From NCBI GenBank assembly GCA_904501705.1, contig CAJGCA010000001.1, positions 18,169 through 82,168 on the forward strand: a stretch of 64,000 nt of DNA, given 5' to 3'. The notes below the pieces were generated by a model. It searched no databases, was not told the DNA's origin, and saw nothing but the letters and a program-made list of their open reading frames with translations. Below are positions 56,425-64,000 of the stretch, one piece after another (within the stretch, counting starts at the first letter, position 1; every line of letters starts with the position of its first letter). This DNA is from Clostridiaceae bacterium. GTDB taxonomy: Bacteria > Bacillota > Clostridia > Oscillospirales > Acutalibacteraceae. The position numbers and the translations under genes are program-made.

Positions 56425-58655
56425 TACATCGCCTCGTGGAAGGTACGGCTGATAACCTCGCGCTGCTGCTCACGGGACAGTTTATTGAAATGCACGGCGT
56501 ATCCGGACACACGAATGGTCAGGTTCGGGTACTCCTCAGGATTCTCATACGCCTTCATCAGAAGCTCACGGTTCATCACATTGACATTAATGTGGTGTGC
56601 CTTCTTGGCAAAATATCCATCAAGGATCGCCACAAGATTGCCCACCCGCTCATCGGGTGTTCTTCCGAGCGCCTCGGGCGTGATCGAGAAGGTGTTAGAG
56701 ACACCGTCGCGGCAATCATCATAGCTAATCTTGGCAACCGAGTTGAGGGACGCCAGCGCGCCGTTCTCCTCGCGGTTGTGCATCGGGTTGGCGCCGGGAG
56801 CAAAGGGCGCGCCCGCCTCGCGACCGTCAGGGGTCGCACCGGTATTCTTGCCGTACATCACGTTGGAGGTGATAGTCAGCACCGACAGCGTGTGGATGGC
56901 ATTGCGATAGGTCGGGGTCTTGCGCAGTTCGGTGATCACCTTGTGGACCATCTCTTTCGCGATGAGGTCAACACGGTCGTCGTCATTGCCGTATTTCGGG
57001 AATTCACCGACGGTATCAAAGTCCACAATAAAGCCGTTCTCATCGCGCACGGGATGAACCGCAGCGAACTTGATCGCACTAAGCGAATCAGCGACCACCG
57101 ACAGGCCCGCGATGCCGAACGCCATCAAGCGCTCAACCTCGGTGTCGTGCAGCGCCATCTGCGTCTTCTCATACGCATACTTGTCGTGCATATAATGAAT
57201 AACGTTCATCGTATTGACATACAGACGGCTAAGCCACTGAATGTAAATGTCATAACGCTCCATTACCGTATCGTAATCCAGTGTATCCCCTTCGAGGGCA
57301 GGCATTTGCGGGCCGATATGGATACCACTAGTCGTATCGTAGCCGCCATTAATGGCGATGAGCAACAGCTTTGCCAGATTGCAACGCGCACCGAAGAACT
57401 GCATCTGATGACCGATACGCATTGCCGACACACAGCAGGCAATCGCATAGTCGTCGCCGTACAGCGGGCGCATAATATCGTCGTTCTCGTACTGGATAGA
57501 GTCGGTGTCCGCAGATACCTTTGCACAGAATTTCTTGAAATTCATAGGCAGCGCGTTCGACCATAGAATGGTCAGGTTCGGCTCGGGCGCAGAGCCAAGT
57601 GTGTACAGCGTATTGAGCATGCGGAAGCAGTTCTTGGTCACGAGGGTGCGACCATCCTCGCCCATACCGCCGACTGCTTCAGTGATCCACATCGGATCGC
57701 CGCCGAACAGCTCGTTATATTCCGGAGTGCGAAGATGACGGGCAACACGCAGCTTGATGACAAAGTCATCCATCAGCTCCTGCGCCTCCTGCTCGGTAAG
57801 AATGCCCGCAGCCATATCTCGCTCAATATAAATATCAATAAAGGTGCTCACACGGCCGAGCGACATCGCCGCACCGTTCTGCTCCTTAATCGCGCCGAGA
57901 TACGCAAAGTACGTCCACTGGATCGCCTCGCGGGCGTCCTTTGCAGGCTCGCTGATGTCGTAGCCGTACATCAGCGCCATCTCCTTGAGATGGCCGAGGA
58001 AGGAGATCTGCTGATACAGCTCCTCGCTCAAACGGGTCGTATCGGCATTGAACACTTCCCCTGCCAGCGTGGCCTTGTCCTTCTTCTTCTCTTCGATCAG
58101 GCGATCAACGCCGTACAGCGCCACACGGCGATAGTCGCCGATAATGCGACCGCGACCATAGGCATCCGGAAGACCCGTGATGACGTGGCTACGGCGCGCC
58201 AAGCGCATCTCGTCCGTATAAGCACGGAACACGCCGTCATTATGGGTCGTGCGGTAACGGAAGCCGTCACGCACCTTCTCGCCAAGCTTATAGCCGTACG
58301 CTTCGCACGCTTGATGAGCCATACGCATACCACCAAACGGATTGACGCCGCGCTTGAGCGGCGCGTCCGTCTGCAAGCCGACGATCAGCTCGTTCTTCTG
58401 ATCAATATAGCCGGGAGCGAACGCCGTGAGCGACGACGCCACCTCAGTCGCGACATCCAACACACCGCCGCGGCCGCGTTCCAGCTTAAACAGCGTCTGT
58501 ACCTTCTCCATCAGCGCCTTAGTGCGCTCGGTCGCACCGGCGAGGAAGGAATCGTCGCCGATATATTCCTTATAATTCTTCTGGATGAAGTCGCGAACGT
58601 TGATCTCGTCCTGCCAAGCTCCACCGACAAATCCATTCCAATTCTTATGATCCAT
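56424..58655 (-). CDS. pflB: Formate C-acetyltransferase (pyruvate formate-lyase)
   Basis: Oxygen-sensitive conversion of pyruvate and CoA to acetyl-CoA and formate, offering a redox-neutral alternative to PFOR. It has 743 residues: [20 protein letters not shown] start (split here by family convention), the catalytic Cys pair in [10 protein letters not shown] (about 405-412) and the C-terminal glycyl-radical loop RVSGYAVHF with Gly718. A GAGGAAT site precedes the ATG. Confidence 0.98.
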   Translation of the reverse strand: MDHKNWNGFVGGAWQDEINVRDFIQKNYKEYIGDDSFLAGATERTKALMEKVQTLFKLERGRGGVLDVATEVASSLTAFAPGYIDQKNELIVGLQTDAPLKRGVNPFGGMRMAHQACEAYGYKLGEKVRDGFRYRTTHNDGVFRAYTDEMRLARRSHVITGLPDAYGRGRIIGDYRRVALYGVDRLIEEKKKDKATLAGEVFNADTTRLSEELYQQISFLGHLKEMALMYGYDISEPAKDAREAIQWTYFAYLGAIKEQNGAAMSLGRVSTFIDIYIERDMAAGILTEQEAQELMDDFVIKLRVARHLRTPEYNELFGGDPMWITEAVGGMGEDGRTLVTKNCFRMLNTLYTLGSAPEPNLTILWSNALPMNFKKFCAKVSADTDSIQYENDDIMRPLYGDDYAIACCVSAMRIGHQMQFFGARCNLAKLLLIAINGGYDTTSGIHIGPQMPALEGDTLDYDTVMERYDIYIQWLSRLYVNTMNVIHYMHDKYAYEKTQMALHDTEVERLMAFGIAGLSVVADSLSAIKFAAVHPVRDENGFIVDFDTVGEFPKYGNDDDRVDLIAKEMVHKVITELRKTPTYRNAIHTLSVLTITSNVMYGKNTGATPDGREAGAPFAPGANPMHNREENGALASLNSVAKISYDDCRDGVSNTFSITPEALGRTPDERVGNLVAILDGYFAKKAHHINVNVMNRELLMKAYENPEEYPNLTIRVSGYAVHFNKLSREQQREVISRTFHEAM

Positions 58656-58881
58656 AATGATTCCTCCTGACTCCGTTCATTGTCCTGTTGGTTATACCTT
58701 ACAAGAATTCACATAAAAACGCAAAAAATAGGCAAGTCAGCTTTAGAAACTGAACTGCCCAGACGGTCGGCATATATCCCCCTCACATTCCACCGCGGTA
58801 AAGCCGCAAAATCCGTCAGTCGTGCGAGAGCGCGTTTCTATTATACACAATATATTGTGCTCCGTCAATAATCAAAACACA

Positions 58882-59364
58882 TTATTTGTGATATTTTCCG
58901 TTTTTATTGATCTGAAACGCGCGATAGATCTGCTCGAGCAGCATCACCCGAGCGAGTTGGTGCGGGAAGGTAAGCTTCGACATTGAAAAACGCAGTCGCG
59001 CGCGCCCTTTTACCGTGTCGGACAAGCCCCAGGAGCCGCCGATGATAAACACGATATGGCTCGTACCGTCCACGGCGAGCCGCTCAATATATTCAGCGAG
59101 AGCGGGAGAATCCATCTCCTTGCCCTCGATGCACAGCGCAATCACGGCGCTGTCTTTCGGAATCTGCGCGATCAATCGCTCGCCCTCCGCCTCGATGGTC
59201 GCGGCGATCTGCGCTGCCGACGGGTTATCGGGAAGGCGCTCCTCCGCAACTTCGACAAGGCGGAACTTACAAAACGCGCCGAGCCGCTTCTCGTACTCCT
59301 CACACGCGTCGCGCCAATAGCGCTCCTTGAGCTTCCCTACGCATAAAAGGGTTATGTTCAGCAT
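58882..59364 (-). CDS. rlmH: 23S rRNA pseudouridine1915 N3-methyltransferase RlmH
   Basis: A 160-residue SPOUT-class methyltransferase acting on assembled 70S ribosomes. The start is set at ATG 59364 (MLNITLLCVGKLKERYW), the canonical N-terminus; in-frame upstream codons are not family-like. The knotted SAM site shows FIIGGSWGLSDTVKGRA (about 104-120) and the end FQINKNGKYHK is typical. It follows the walJ-like gene by 14 bases. Confidence 0.96.
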   Translation of the reverse strand: MLNITLLCVGKLKERYWRDACEEYEKRLGAFCKFRLVEVAEERLPDNPSAAQIAATIEAEGERLIAQIPKDSAVIALCIEGKEMDSPALAEYIERLAVDGTSHIVFIIGGSWGLSDTVKGRARLRFSMSKLTFPHQLARVMLLEQIYRAFQINKNGKYHK

Positions 59365-59378
59365 CGGGTTCACCACCA

Positions 59379-60170
59379 TCAAAAATATGTGATTGGCTGC
59401 GTACCGCAAGGCTCCGCAACCCACAAGAGACAATCTAGTCCGACAGCGATCCCTTGCGTGGCAAGCGCATCGCGCGCGGTGCGCTCAGCAAGCTGAGGGG
59501 TATTGTTGTGCTGACTCAGGTGCGCAAGCGCGATACGTGTGGCACCCGAGTGCACAAGCTCGGGCAACACCGCCGCACACGCATCGTTCGACAGATGACC
59601 AAGATCGCCGAGGATGCGCTTCTTCAAAGGATACGGGTACGGGCCGTTATGCAGCATCACGGGATCGTGGTTGGATTCGATATGCAGCAGCTGACAGCCG
59701 CGAAGAACGTCCAGCACTTCGGGCATCACATACCCCATATCGGTCGCAACCGCCAGCGAGCGTTCGGCCGTATCAAATCGGTAACCGAGGCTTGCACGGC
59801 AGTCGTGTGGGGTGGCAAACGGCGTGATCTTCATATCACCGATACCGAGCGTCCTGCCCTCGGTCACAGCGTACAGCCGCTGGTTTTCGGTCACACAACC
59901 GCTTTGAGCCAGTGCATCCAGCGTTCCCTCGCTTGCGAGCACCGGCCAGCCGAATTGCTTACACAGCACGCGAAGGCCCGCCACGTGATCGGTGTGCTCG
60001 TGGGTGACCAGCACCGCTTTGATCGAGCAGGGATTGATCCCCCGCTCATCGAGCGCTTGTCGGATACGCTTTGCCGACACGCCGACATCGACGAGTACGC
60101 CGCCATCCTTGGTTGCAATATAGGTACAATTTCCGCTGCTTCCGCTGAACAGCGAGCAGTATCGCATCAT
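59379..60170 (-). CDS. walJ: Metallo-beta-lactamase fold hydrolase, WalJ/YycJ-like
   Basis: A 263-residue MBL protein. It opens MMRYCSLFSGSSGNCTYI, the family hallmark, and has the metal site VTHEHTDHVAGL, then DMGYVMPEV and IESNHDP. In Bacillus and streptococci this protein sits with the WalRK system and is linked to wall metabolism and DNA 5'-end processing; WalRK is not in this window. ATG 60170 is selected by AGAGGAA 8 bases upstream. Nuclease activity is inferred from homologues. Confidence 0.9.
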   Translation of the reverse strand: MMRYCSLFSGSSGNCTYIATKDGGVLVDVGVSAKRIRQALDERGINPCSIKAVLVTHEHTDHVAGLRVLCKQFGWPVLASEGTLDALAQSGCVTENQRLYAVTEGRTLGIGDMKITPFATPHDCRASLGYRFDTAERSLAVATDMGYVMPEVLDVLRGCQLLHIESNHDPVMLHNGPYPYPLKKRILGDLGHLSNDACAAVLPELVHSGATRIALAHLSQHNNTPQLAERTARDALATQGIAVGLDCLLWVAEPCGTQPITYF

Positions 60171-60189
60171 AGCGTATGTTCCTCTCCGC

Positions 60190-60227
60190 AAAAAGACCGC
60201 AGAAACCGCCAACGGGCGATGTCTGCG
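60190..60227 (-). terminator. Terminator after murA
   Basis: A CGCAGA...CGCC-CGTT-GGCG...TCTGCG interrupted stem followed leftward by GTCTTTTTG, about 32 bases past the murA stop and 20 upstream of the walJ start. Confidence 0.75.
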
Positions 60228-60258
60228 ATCTTACGCTGATGTTGGCATCTTATGTCAC

Positions 60259-61518
60259 TTAGTCCGACACGCGTTCAACCTTGGCGCCGAGGCGGGACAG
60301 CTTTTCAATAATATCCTCATAGCCTCGTTCGATATAGCGAATGTCCTCGATCTCGGTGACGCCGTCCGCGACCAGACCCGCGATAACCATCGCCGCACCG
60401 GCGCGCAGATCCACCGCCTTGACCGTGGCTGCGGTCAGTTTTTCGATACCATTGAAGGTCGCACGATTGCCGTCCACTTCCACCTGAGCGCCCATCTTCT
60501 GCAGCTCCTCAGTATAACGGAAGCGATTCTCCCACACACCCTCGGTGATGGTGCTCGTCCCATCCGCGATGGACAGCAGCACCGCGATCTGCGGCTGCAT
60601 ATCCGTCGGAAAGCCGGGGTGCGGCATCGTCTTAATATTGCAACAATGCAGCGGCCCCTCACAGCGCACACGTATGGCATCGTCCATCTCCTCAATGCGT
60701 GCGCCCATCTCATCGAGCTTCGTAGTGATAGACTCCAAGTGCTTCGGGATGACGTTGCGCACCAACACGTCGCCGCCGGTCGCCGCTGCCATCGCCATAT
60801 AGGTCCCCGCCTCAATCTGATCGGGGATGATGGAATAGGTCGCGCCGTACAACTGCTGTACGCCGCGGATCTTAATGACGTCCGTACCCGCGCCGCGAAT
60901 GTCGGCGCCCATCGTGTTGAGGAAGTTTGCAAGGTCAACGATATGCGGCTCTTTTGCAGCGTTTTCAATCACCGTCATACCGCGCACACGCACCGATGCG
61001 AGCATAATATTCACCGTTGCGCCGACGCTCACGGTGTCCAGATACACGGAGTTACCGAGCAGCTGCTCGGCGTGCATCTCAATGATGCCGTCCTCCAGCT
61101 GCACCGACTCCGCCCCGAGCGCGTGGAAGCCCTTCAGATGCAAGTCGATCGGGCGTTCGCCGAACCAGCAGCCTCCCGGCATCGGCACACGGGCACTACC
61201 CGTCTTGCCGAGTAGCGCGCCGATGAAATAGTACGATGCGCGCATACTCTTCGCCAGATCGTGGTCGACCTCGATCTTATCCACCGTGCGCGGATCGATC
61301 TCGACCGTGTGGGGGTCAATGTGTTCAACCTTAGCGCCCAGTTTTTCTAATATTTTAAGCGACGTGCTCACATCGCTGATATGCGGAATATTCTCAATAC
61401 GGCAAGGCTCGTCCGACAGAATGACCGCCGGCAGAATCGCCACGACCGCATTCTTCGCACCGCTGATATCTACCGCACCGGAGAGACGCACGCCGCCTTT
61501 AATACGATATTTCTCCAA
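60259..61518 (-). CDS. murA: UDP-N-acetylglucosamine 1-carboxyvinyltransferase MurA
   Basis: First committed step of peptidoglycan synthesis, transferring enolpyruvate from PEP to UDP-GlcNAc; the target of fosfomycin. I set the start at TTG 61518: this gives 419 residues and places catalytic-site Lys22-Asn23 (SGAKNA) and Cys117 (PMPGGCWFGERPIDLH) at nearly the textbook positions. The frame is open 46 codons further, but that part is not MurA-like. GGGGTG lies 7 bases before the TTG. LRAGAAMVIAG holds the C-terminal Arg. The Cys form predicts fosfomycin sensitivity at the target level. Confidence 0.95.
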   Translation of the reverse strand: MEKYRIKGGVRLSGAVDISGAKNAVVAILPAVILSDEPCRIENIPHISDVSTSLKILEKLGAKVEHIDPHTVEIDPRTVDKIEVDHDLAKSMRASYYFIGALLGKTGSARVPMPGGCWFGERPIDLHLKGFHALGAESVQLEDGIIEMHAEQLLGNSVYLDTVSVGATVNIMLASVRVRGMTVIENAAKEPHIVDLANFLNTMGADIRGAGTDVIKIRGVQQLYGATYSIIPDQIEAGTYMAMAAATGGDVLVRNVIPKHLESITTKLDEMGARIEEMDDAIRVRCEGPLHCCNIKTMPHPGFPTDMQPQIAVLLSIADGTSTITEGVWENRFRYTEELQKMGAQVEVDGNRATFNGIEKLTAATVKAVDLRAGAAMVIAGLVADGVTEIEDIRYIERGYEDIIEKLSRLGAKVERVSD

Positions 61519-61627
61519 TCCTTTACACCCCACAGAAGTTGATAAGGAATACCAAACAAGCGCGCAGAACGCGCTCGGAAAATTCACCGGAAGCATCTGC
61601 GTTCGCCCACGCAGATTAACCCCTAGT

Positions 61628-61656
61628 ATTATAGCAAATATCGTATAAAAAAGCAA
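61628..61656 (-). promoter_or_regulatory. Promoter for murA
   Basis: Read leftward: -35 TTGCTT (61656-61651), 17-bp spacer, perfect -10 TATAAT (61633-61628). The transcript leader is about 100 nt. Confidence 0.78.
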
Positions 61657-61665
61657 CCATATTTC

Positions 61666-62838
61666 TTAATTTTCCTGCCGTAATGCTTCAACCGGCTTTA
61701 ACCCCGCGGCTTTGTATGCGGGATACGCACCAAACAGCACCCCCAGCAACAGCGTGAGTGCAAAAACGCCCATCAGACTGAGCGCTGACCACTCGACCAC
61801 AAAGCCTATCAGTCTTCCTGCGACCGCCATCACAATCATCCCGAGCAGCATACCTGTACCCGCGCCGATCGTGCTGATGAGAAGCGCTCCCGTGATAAAC
61901 TCCGCCAGTATCCGCCGCCGCGTGGCGCCGATGGCTTTCTTGATACCGATCTCTCGTGTGCGCTCGTGCACCGACGACAGCATCACCGTCATAATACCAC
62001 AGCCCGACACCAGCAAGGATACACCGCCGATCGCCGTCAAGCCTAGCGACAGTACCACTACCAGCCGCTCCAGACGCGCGCGCTGATTTGACAGATCCTC
62101 CGTCTTCAGCGTGCCGATCTCCTCACCGAAATGCGCCAGAGATTTTCGAATCGCGCGCTGCGCCTGCGCTGCACTGCAATCAGCCGACACGCGCACGGCG
62201 ATCTGATCAAACGTGTCACTCCCTGCCGCCGACTGCATCGTCGTGTACGGCACATACACCATATAGGGGATCAGTGAGGTAACATTCTGCAATAAACTAC
62301 TGCCCGTCGCGGTCACGCCGACGACCGTCATATCCACACTCATATCATCAAAGAACAGCGTTAACGTACGACCGACGGCATTGTCGCGCCCGAACGCCTC
62401 CTGCGACAGTGCCGCATCAATCACACAGACCTCCGCCTCCCCGACGAGATCCCCTTGCGTGAGCAAACGCCCGTGCAGTAATTGAAGAGAGATGACCTGA
62501 TCCGCTCCCGCATCAATACCGCAGGCAACCGTAGACAATTCTTTTCCGCCAAGCTCCGCGCCCGCAAACTCCAGTGTCAGCGGCATCGCCTGCGACACCA
62601 TGGATAATTCCCGAATTGAGATCAAGCACGGCATGGTCAATCCCTCGCTGGCGCTCACCGAGATGCCATTGATCCCCATACTCTCCAGTTCGCGATACAC
62701 TACTTTCTCTCCGACCGAGCCGATGCCCGAGATCAGCACGACCATCGCCGTGCCCACCGCAATACCGCACGCCGTCATCAAGGTACGCAGACCGCTGCGC
62801 GTCAGACTGATCCACGCACTGCGAAACAGTTCCTTCAT
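61666..62838 (-). CDS. MacB/FtsX-type ABC transporter permease
   Basis: A 390-residue permease. The first membrane helix (about 15-40) starts in the family-typical SGLRTLMTACGIAVGTAMVV; a large extracytoplasmic MacB periplasmic-core domain follows (about 45-260, GADQVISLQLLHGRLLTQGD split), then three C-terminal helices of the FtsX domain (about 270-390) including RTREIGIKKAIGATRRRI and the ending AAGLKPVEALRQ. Such permeases need a separate MacB-type ATPase, which is not adjacent. The start overlaps the adaptor stop by 4 bases. Confidence 0.92.
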   Translation of the reverse strand: MKELFRSAWISLTRSGLRTLMTACGIAVGTAMVVLISGIGSVGEKVVYRELESMGINGISVSASEGLTMPCLISIRELSMVSQAMPLTLEFAGAELGGKELSTVACGIDAGADQVISLQLLHGRLLTQGDLVGEAEVCVIDAALSQEAFGRDNAVGRTLTLFFDDMSVDMTVVGVTATGSSLLQNVTSLIPYMVYVPYTTMQSAAGSDTFDQIAVRVSADCSAAQAQRAIRKSLAHFGEEIGTLKTEDLSNQRARLERLVVVLSLGLTAIGGVSLLVSGCGIMTVMLSSVHERTREIGIKKAIGATRRRILAEFITGALLISTIGAGTGMLLGMIVMAVAGRLIGFVVEWSALSLMGVFALTLLLGVLFGAYPAYKAAGLKPVEALRQEN

Positions 62839-63764
62839 TCCGAAGCCTCCTGCAACACATCAACCGCTTCGCCATCGCTGACCTTATCCGGCTCTAATAT
62901 CAACGTTCTCCCTACCCAATCGAAATGATCAACCAACACACCACCCGTATATTCCCCCATGGGATCGATCGCCTGACGCTGCGCCCTGCCATCTTGCCAG
63001 AAATACACATAGCTCTCGTTATCATCATCCTGCTCAATAGCTTCATAGGGAATCAGCAGGCCCTGCTCCACCGTGGAGACCACCACCTTCGCTTTTGCCG
63101 AAAGACCAATGCGCATCGATGCATCCGCTTCATTATCCTCCAGCCGCACAACCCCCTCGACGATGCCCTCGCCGCCAGAAGTGGTCGACGCCGCACCCGA
63201 GATCTCTTCCAGACAGCCGTAATACACTTTCTTATCAAATCCGGAGCCGCTGACACGCACCATCTGTCCGACCTCAAGGCTGGGTAGCTGCTTTTCGCGA
63301 ATGAGTACACGTACCTGCAGCTGTGAGGTCGGCGCAATCGTTATACACGGAGAGGTGGATTCCATGGTCGCACCAGCCATCGCCTCCACCGACAACACGA
63401 CACCGTCGGTCGGCGATAGGATATTCACCCCCATAGCCGTCAGCGGCAGGGCTTCCGTTAAGCGGCCGTTGCTCAACTGCAATTTCTTTGTCGCTTCTTT
63501 ATCAATGGTTATAAGCGTATCCCCGGCTGACACACGCTGCCCAACTTCAACAAGCACTTTATCGGCAATACACGTCTGCGGCGCAAACACCGCCTCTATT
63601 TCCCCGGCTTCGACCACTCCGCTGCAAGAGACAGTCTGTTCCACCGCCTGTGTCTTGAGCACCATTGTGCGCACCGACGTCGGTTCAACACTCTGCTTTC
63701 TTCCGATGCCGATCGCCGCAACTCCCGCCACAGCAACGACCGCTAAAACCCACCACTTTTTCAT
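62835..63764 (-). CDS. HlyD/MacA-type efflux adaptor (membrane fusion protein)
   Basis: A 309-residue extracytoplasmic adaptor with one N-terminal membrane anchor (about 4-20, WVLAVVAVAGVAAIGI). The lipoyl-like/barrel halves appear as VSCSGVVEAGEIEAVFAPQTCIADKV split, GQRVSAGDTL and SPTDGVVLSVEAMAGATM, and a beta-barrel and membrane-proximal domain finish the chain. The usual alpha-helical hairpin is very short. GAGGTG precedes the ATG by 7 bases. It partners the permease downstream; a substrate such as a peptide or antimicrobial is unknown. Confidence 0.9.
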   Translation of the reverse strand: MKKWWVLAVVAVAGVAAIGIGRKQSVEPTSVRTMVLKTQAVEQTVSCSGVVEAGEIEAVFAPQTCIADKVLVEVGQRVSAGDTLITIDKEATKKLQLSNGRLTEALPLTAMGVNILSPTDGVVLSVEAMAGATMESTSPCITIAPTSQLQVRVLIREKQLPSLEVGQMVRVSGSGFDKKVYYGCLEEISGAASTTSGGEGIVEGVVRLEDNEADASMRIGLSAKAKVVVSTVEQGLLIPYEAIEQDDDNESYVYFWQDGRAQRQAIDPMGEYTGGVLVDHFDWVGRTLILEPDKVSDGEAVDVLQEASE

Positions 63765-63859
63765 CCGCTGTCACCTCACAAAATCATCCTCTCTATTGTG
63801 CGGCACAGCAGCAAAAATATGTGTGTTTTGATAATAAAAAAGAAAAACGGCCATGCACA

Positions 63860-64000
63860 TGCACTGCTCCAATTTGTGCAGACAATACAAAAAGAACCCT
63901 ATGGTAGCTAAAATTAAATTTTAAGCAACATACTGACATCGCTTTTCAAGTGGTGTCAGTTTTGTTTTTAGTTGGATGCGCTGATGATTGTAGAAATGGA
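63860..64000 (-). mobile_element. 3' end of an IS3-family insertion sequence (continues beyond window)
   Basis: The last 26 codons of an IS3-type transposase run off the right edge, followed by a non-coding end. The probable terminal inverted repeat starts TGCACTGCTCC at about 63860 and continues TTTGTGCAGACAA; it has the TG...CA ends usual for the family. The exact boundary and target duplication cannot be confirmed without the other end. Confidence 0.7.
63921..64000 (-). CDS. IS3-family transposase (partial, C-terminal 26 residues)
   Basis: Only the C-terminus is visible: HFYNHQRIQLKTKLTPLEKR followed by CQYVA and TAA at 63923-63921. The FYNHQRIQ...LTPLEKR pattern is the conserved end of DDE integrase-core transposases (OrfB) of the IS3 family, where YN-R-H/Q precedes the final P-E/L-K-R. 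Whether the element is intact depends on sequence outside the window. Confidence 0.82.
   Translation of the reverse strand, partial: HFYNHQRIQLKTKLTPLEKRCQYVA

Overview
The window is about 64 kb of a moderately GC-rich, gene-dense chromosome from a strictly anaerobic, endospore-forming Firmicute (class Clostridia; the GC level and gene set suggest the Oscillospirales/Ruminococcaceae side, which is an inference). The evidence is sporulation genes (yabP, yabQ, a 30-codon spoVM), the Gram-positive gene orders yicC-remA-gmk-rpoZ-priA-def-fmt-rsmB-rlmN-prpC-prkC-rsgA-thiN-spoVM and rnj-gdpP-rplI-dnaB-tilS-ftsH, a CIRCE-controlled groESL, S-box and RFN riboswitches, and fermentative pyruvate enzymes (pyruvate:ferredoxin oxidoreductase and pyruvate formate-lyase).

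Layout. 1-5930 (leftward): maf (cut by the window edge), dus, a large PFOR gene with its own promoter and terminator, and a HAD phosphatase. 6067-10248 (rightward): an apparent operon of an SPFH membrane protein, an MFS transporter, a membrane-anchored GDPD and a CAP-domain lipoprotein. Then come a tRNA-Leu(CAG), an OPT-family peptide transporter and a PqqD-like protein. 13000-23391 (leftward): pepD; groES-groEL; a THUMP RNA methyltransferase with a DAGK-type lipid kinase; hup followed by rqcP-yabP-yabQ-divIC-S1 protein; and two adjacent CobW-type GTPases, one with a very His-rich linker and one fused to a YcgQ-like C-terminal domain. 23656-29923 (rightward): a PHP phosphoesterase, a TSCPD protein, an RsmF-like rRNA methyltransferase and the glycolytic genes pgk-tpiA-gpmI. 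29973-42958 (leftward): a long translation/signalling operon from a near-consensus promoter upstream of yicC down to spoVM. Just upstream of spoVM is an unannotated 54-codon membrane-protein gene. 43170-52563 (leftward): a small membrane protein and the rnj-gdpP-rplI-dnaB-tilS-ftsH operon. 52907-55660 (rightward): rnhA, FMN riboswitch-ribU, SAM riboswitch-metK. 55708-64000 (leftward): pflB-pflA, walJ-rlmH, murA, a HlyD adaptor with a MacB-type permease but no ATPase, and the end of an IS3-family insertion sequence running off the right edge.

How it fits together. Most of the window is core housekeeping: ribosome maturation (rsmB, rsmF, rlmN, rlmH, rsgA, bL9, rqcP), initiation and protein maturation (fmt, def, pepD), replication and repair (dnaB, priA, rnhA, hup), envelope and sporulation (murA, divIC, walJ, prkC/prpC, spoVM, yabPQ), RNA turnover (rnj, yicC), nucleotide signalling (gdpP) and energy metabolism (PFOR, PFL, lower glycolysis). 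I see no prophage, CRISPR array, defence island or biosynthetic cluster. The parts least explained by standard annotation are the spoVM-adjacent mini-gene, the CobW/YcgQ-like fusion next to a His-rich CobW, a dockerin/EF-hand-like loop in the extracytoplasmic part of FtsH, the OPT-PqqD pair and the ATPase-less export pair beside an IS end. Coordinates and translations were read by eye. Family assignments rest on motif recognition, not database searches.
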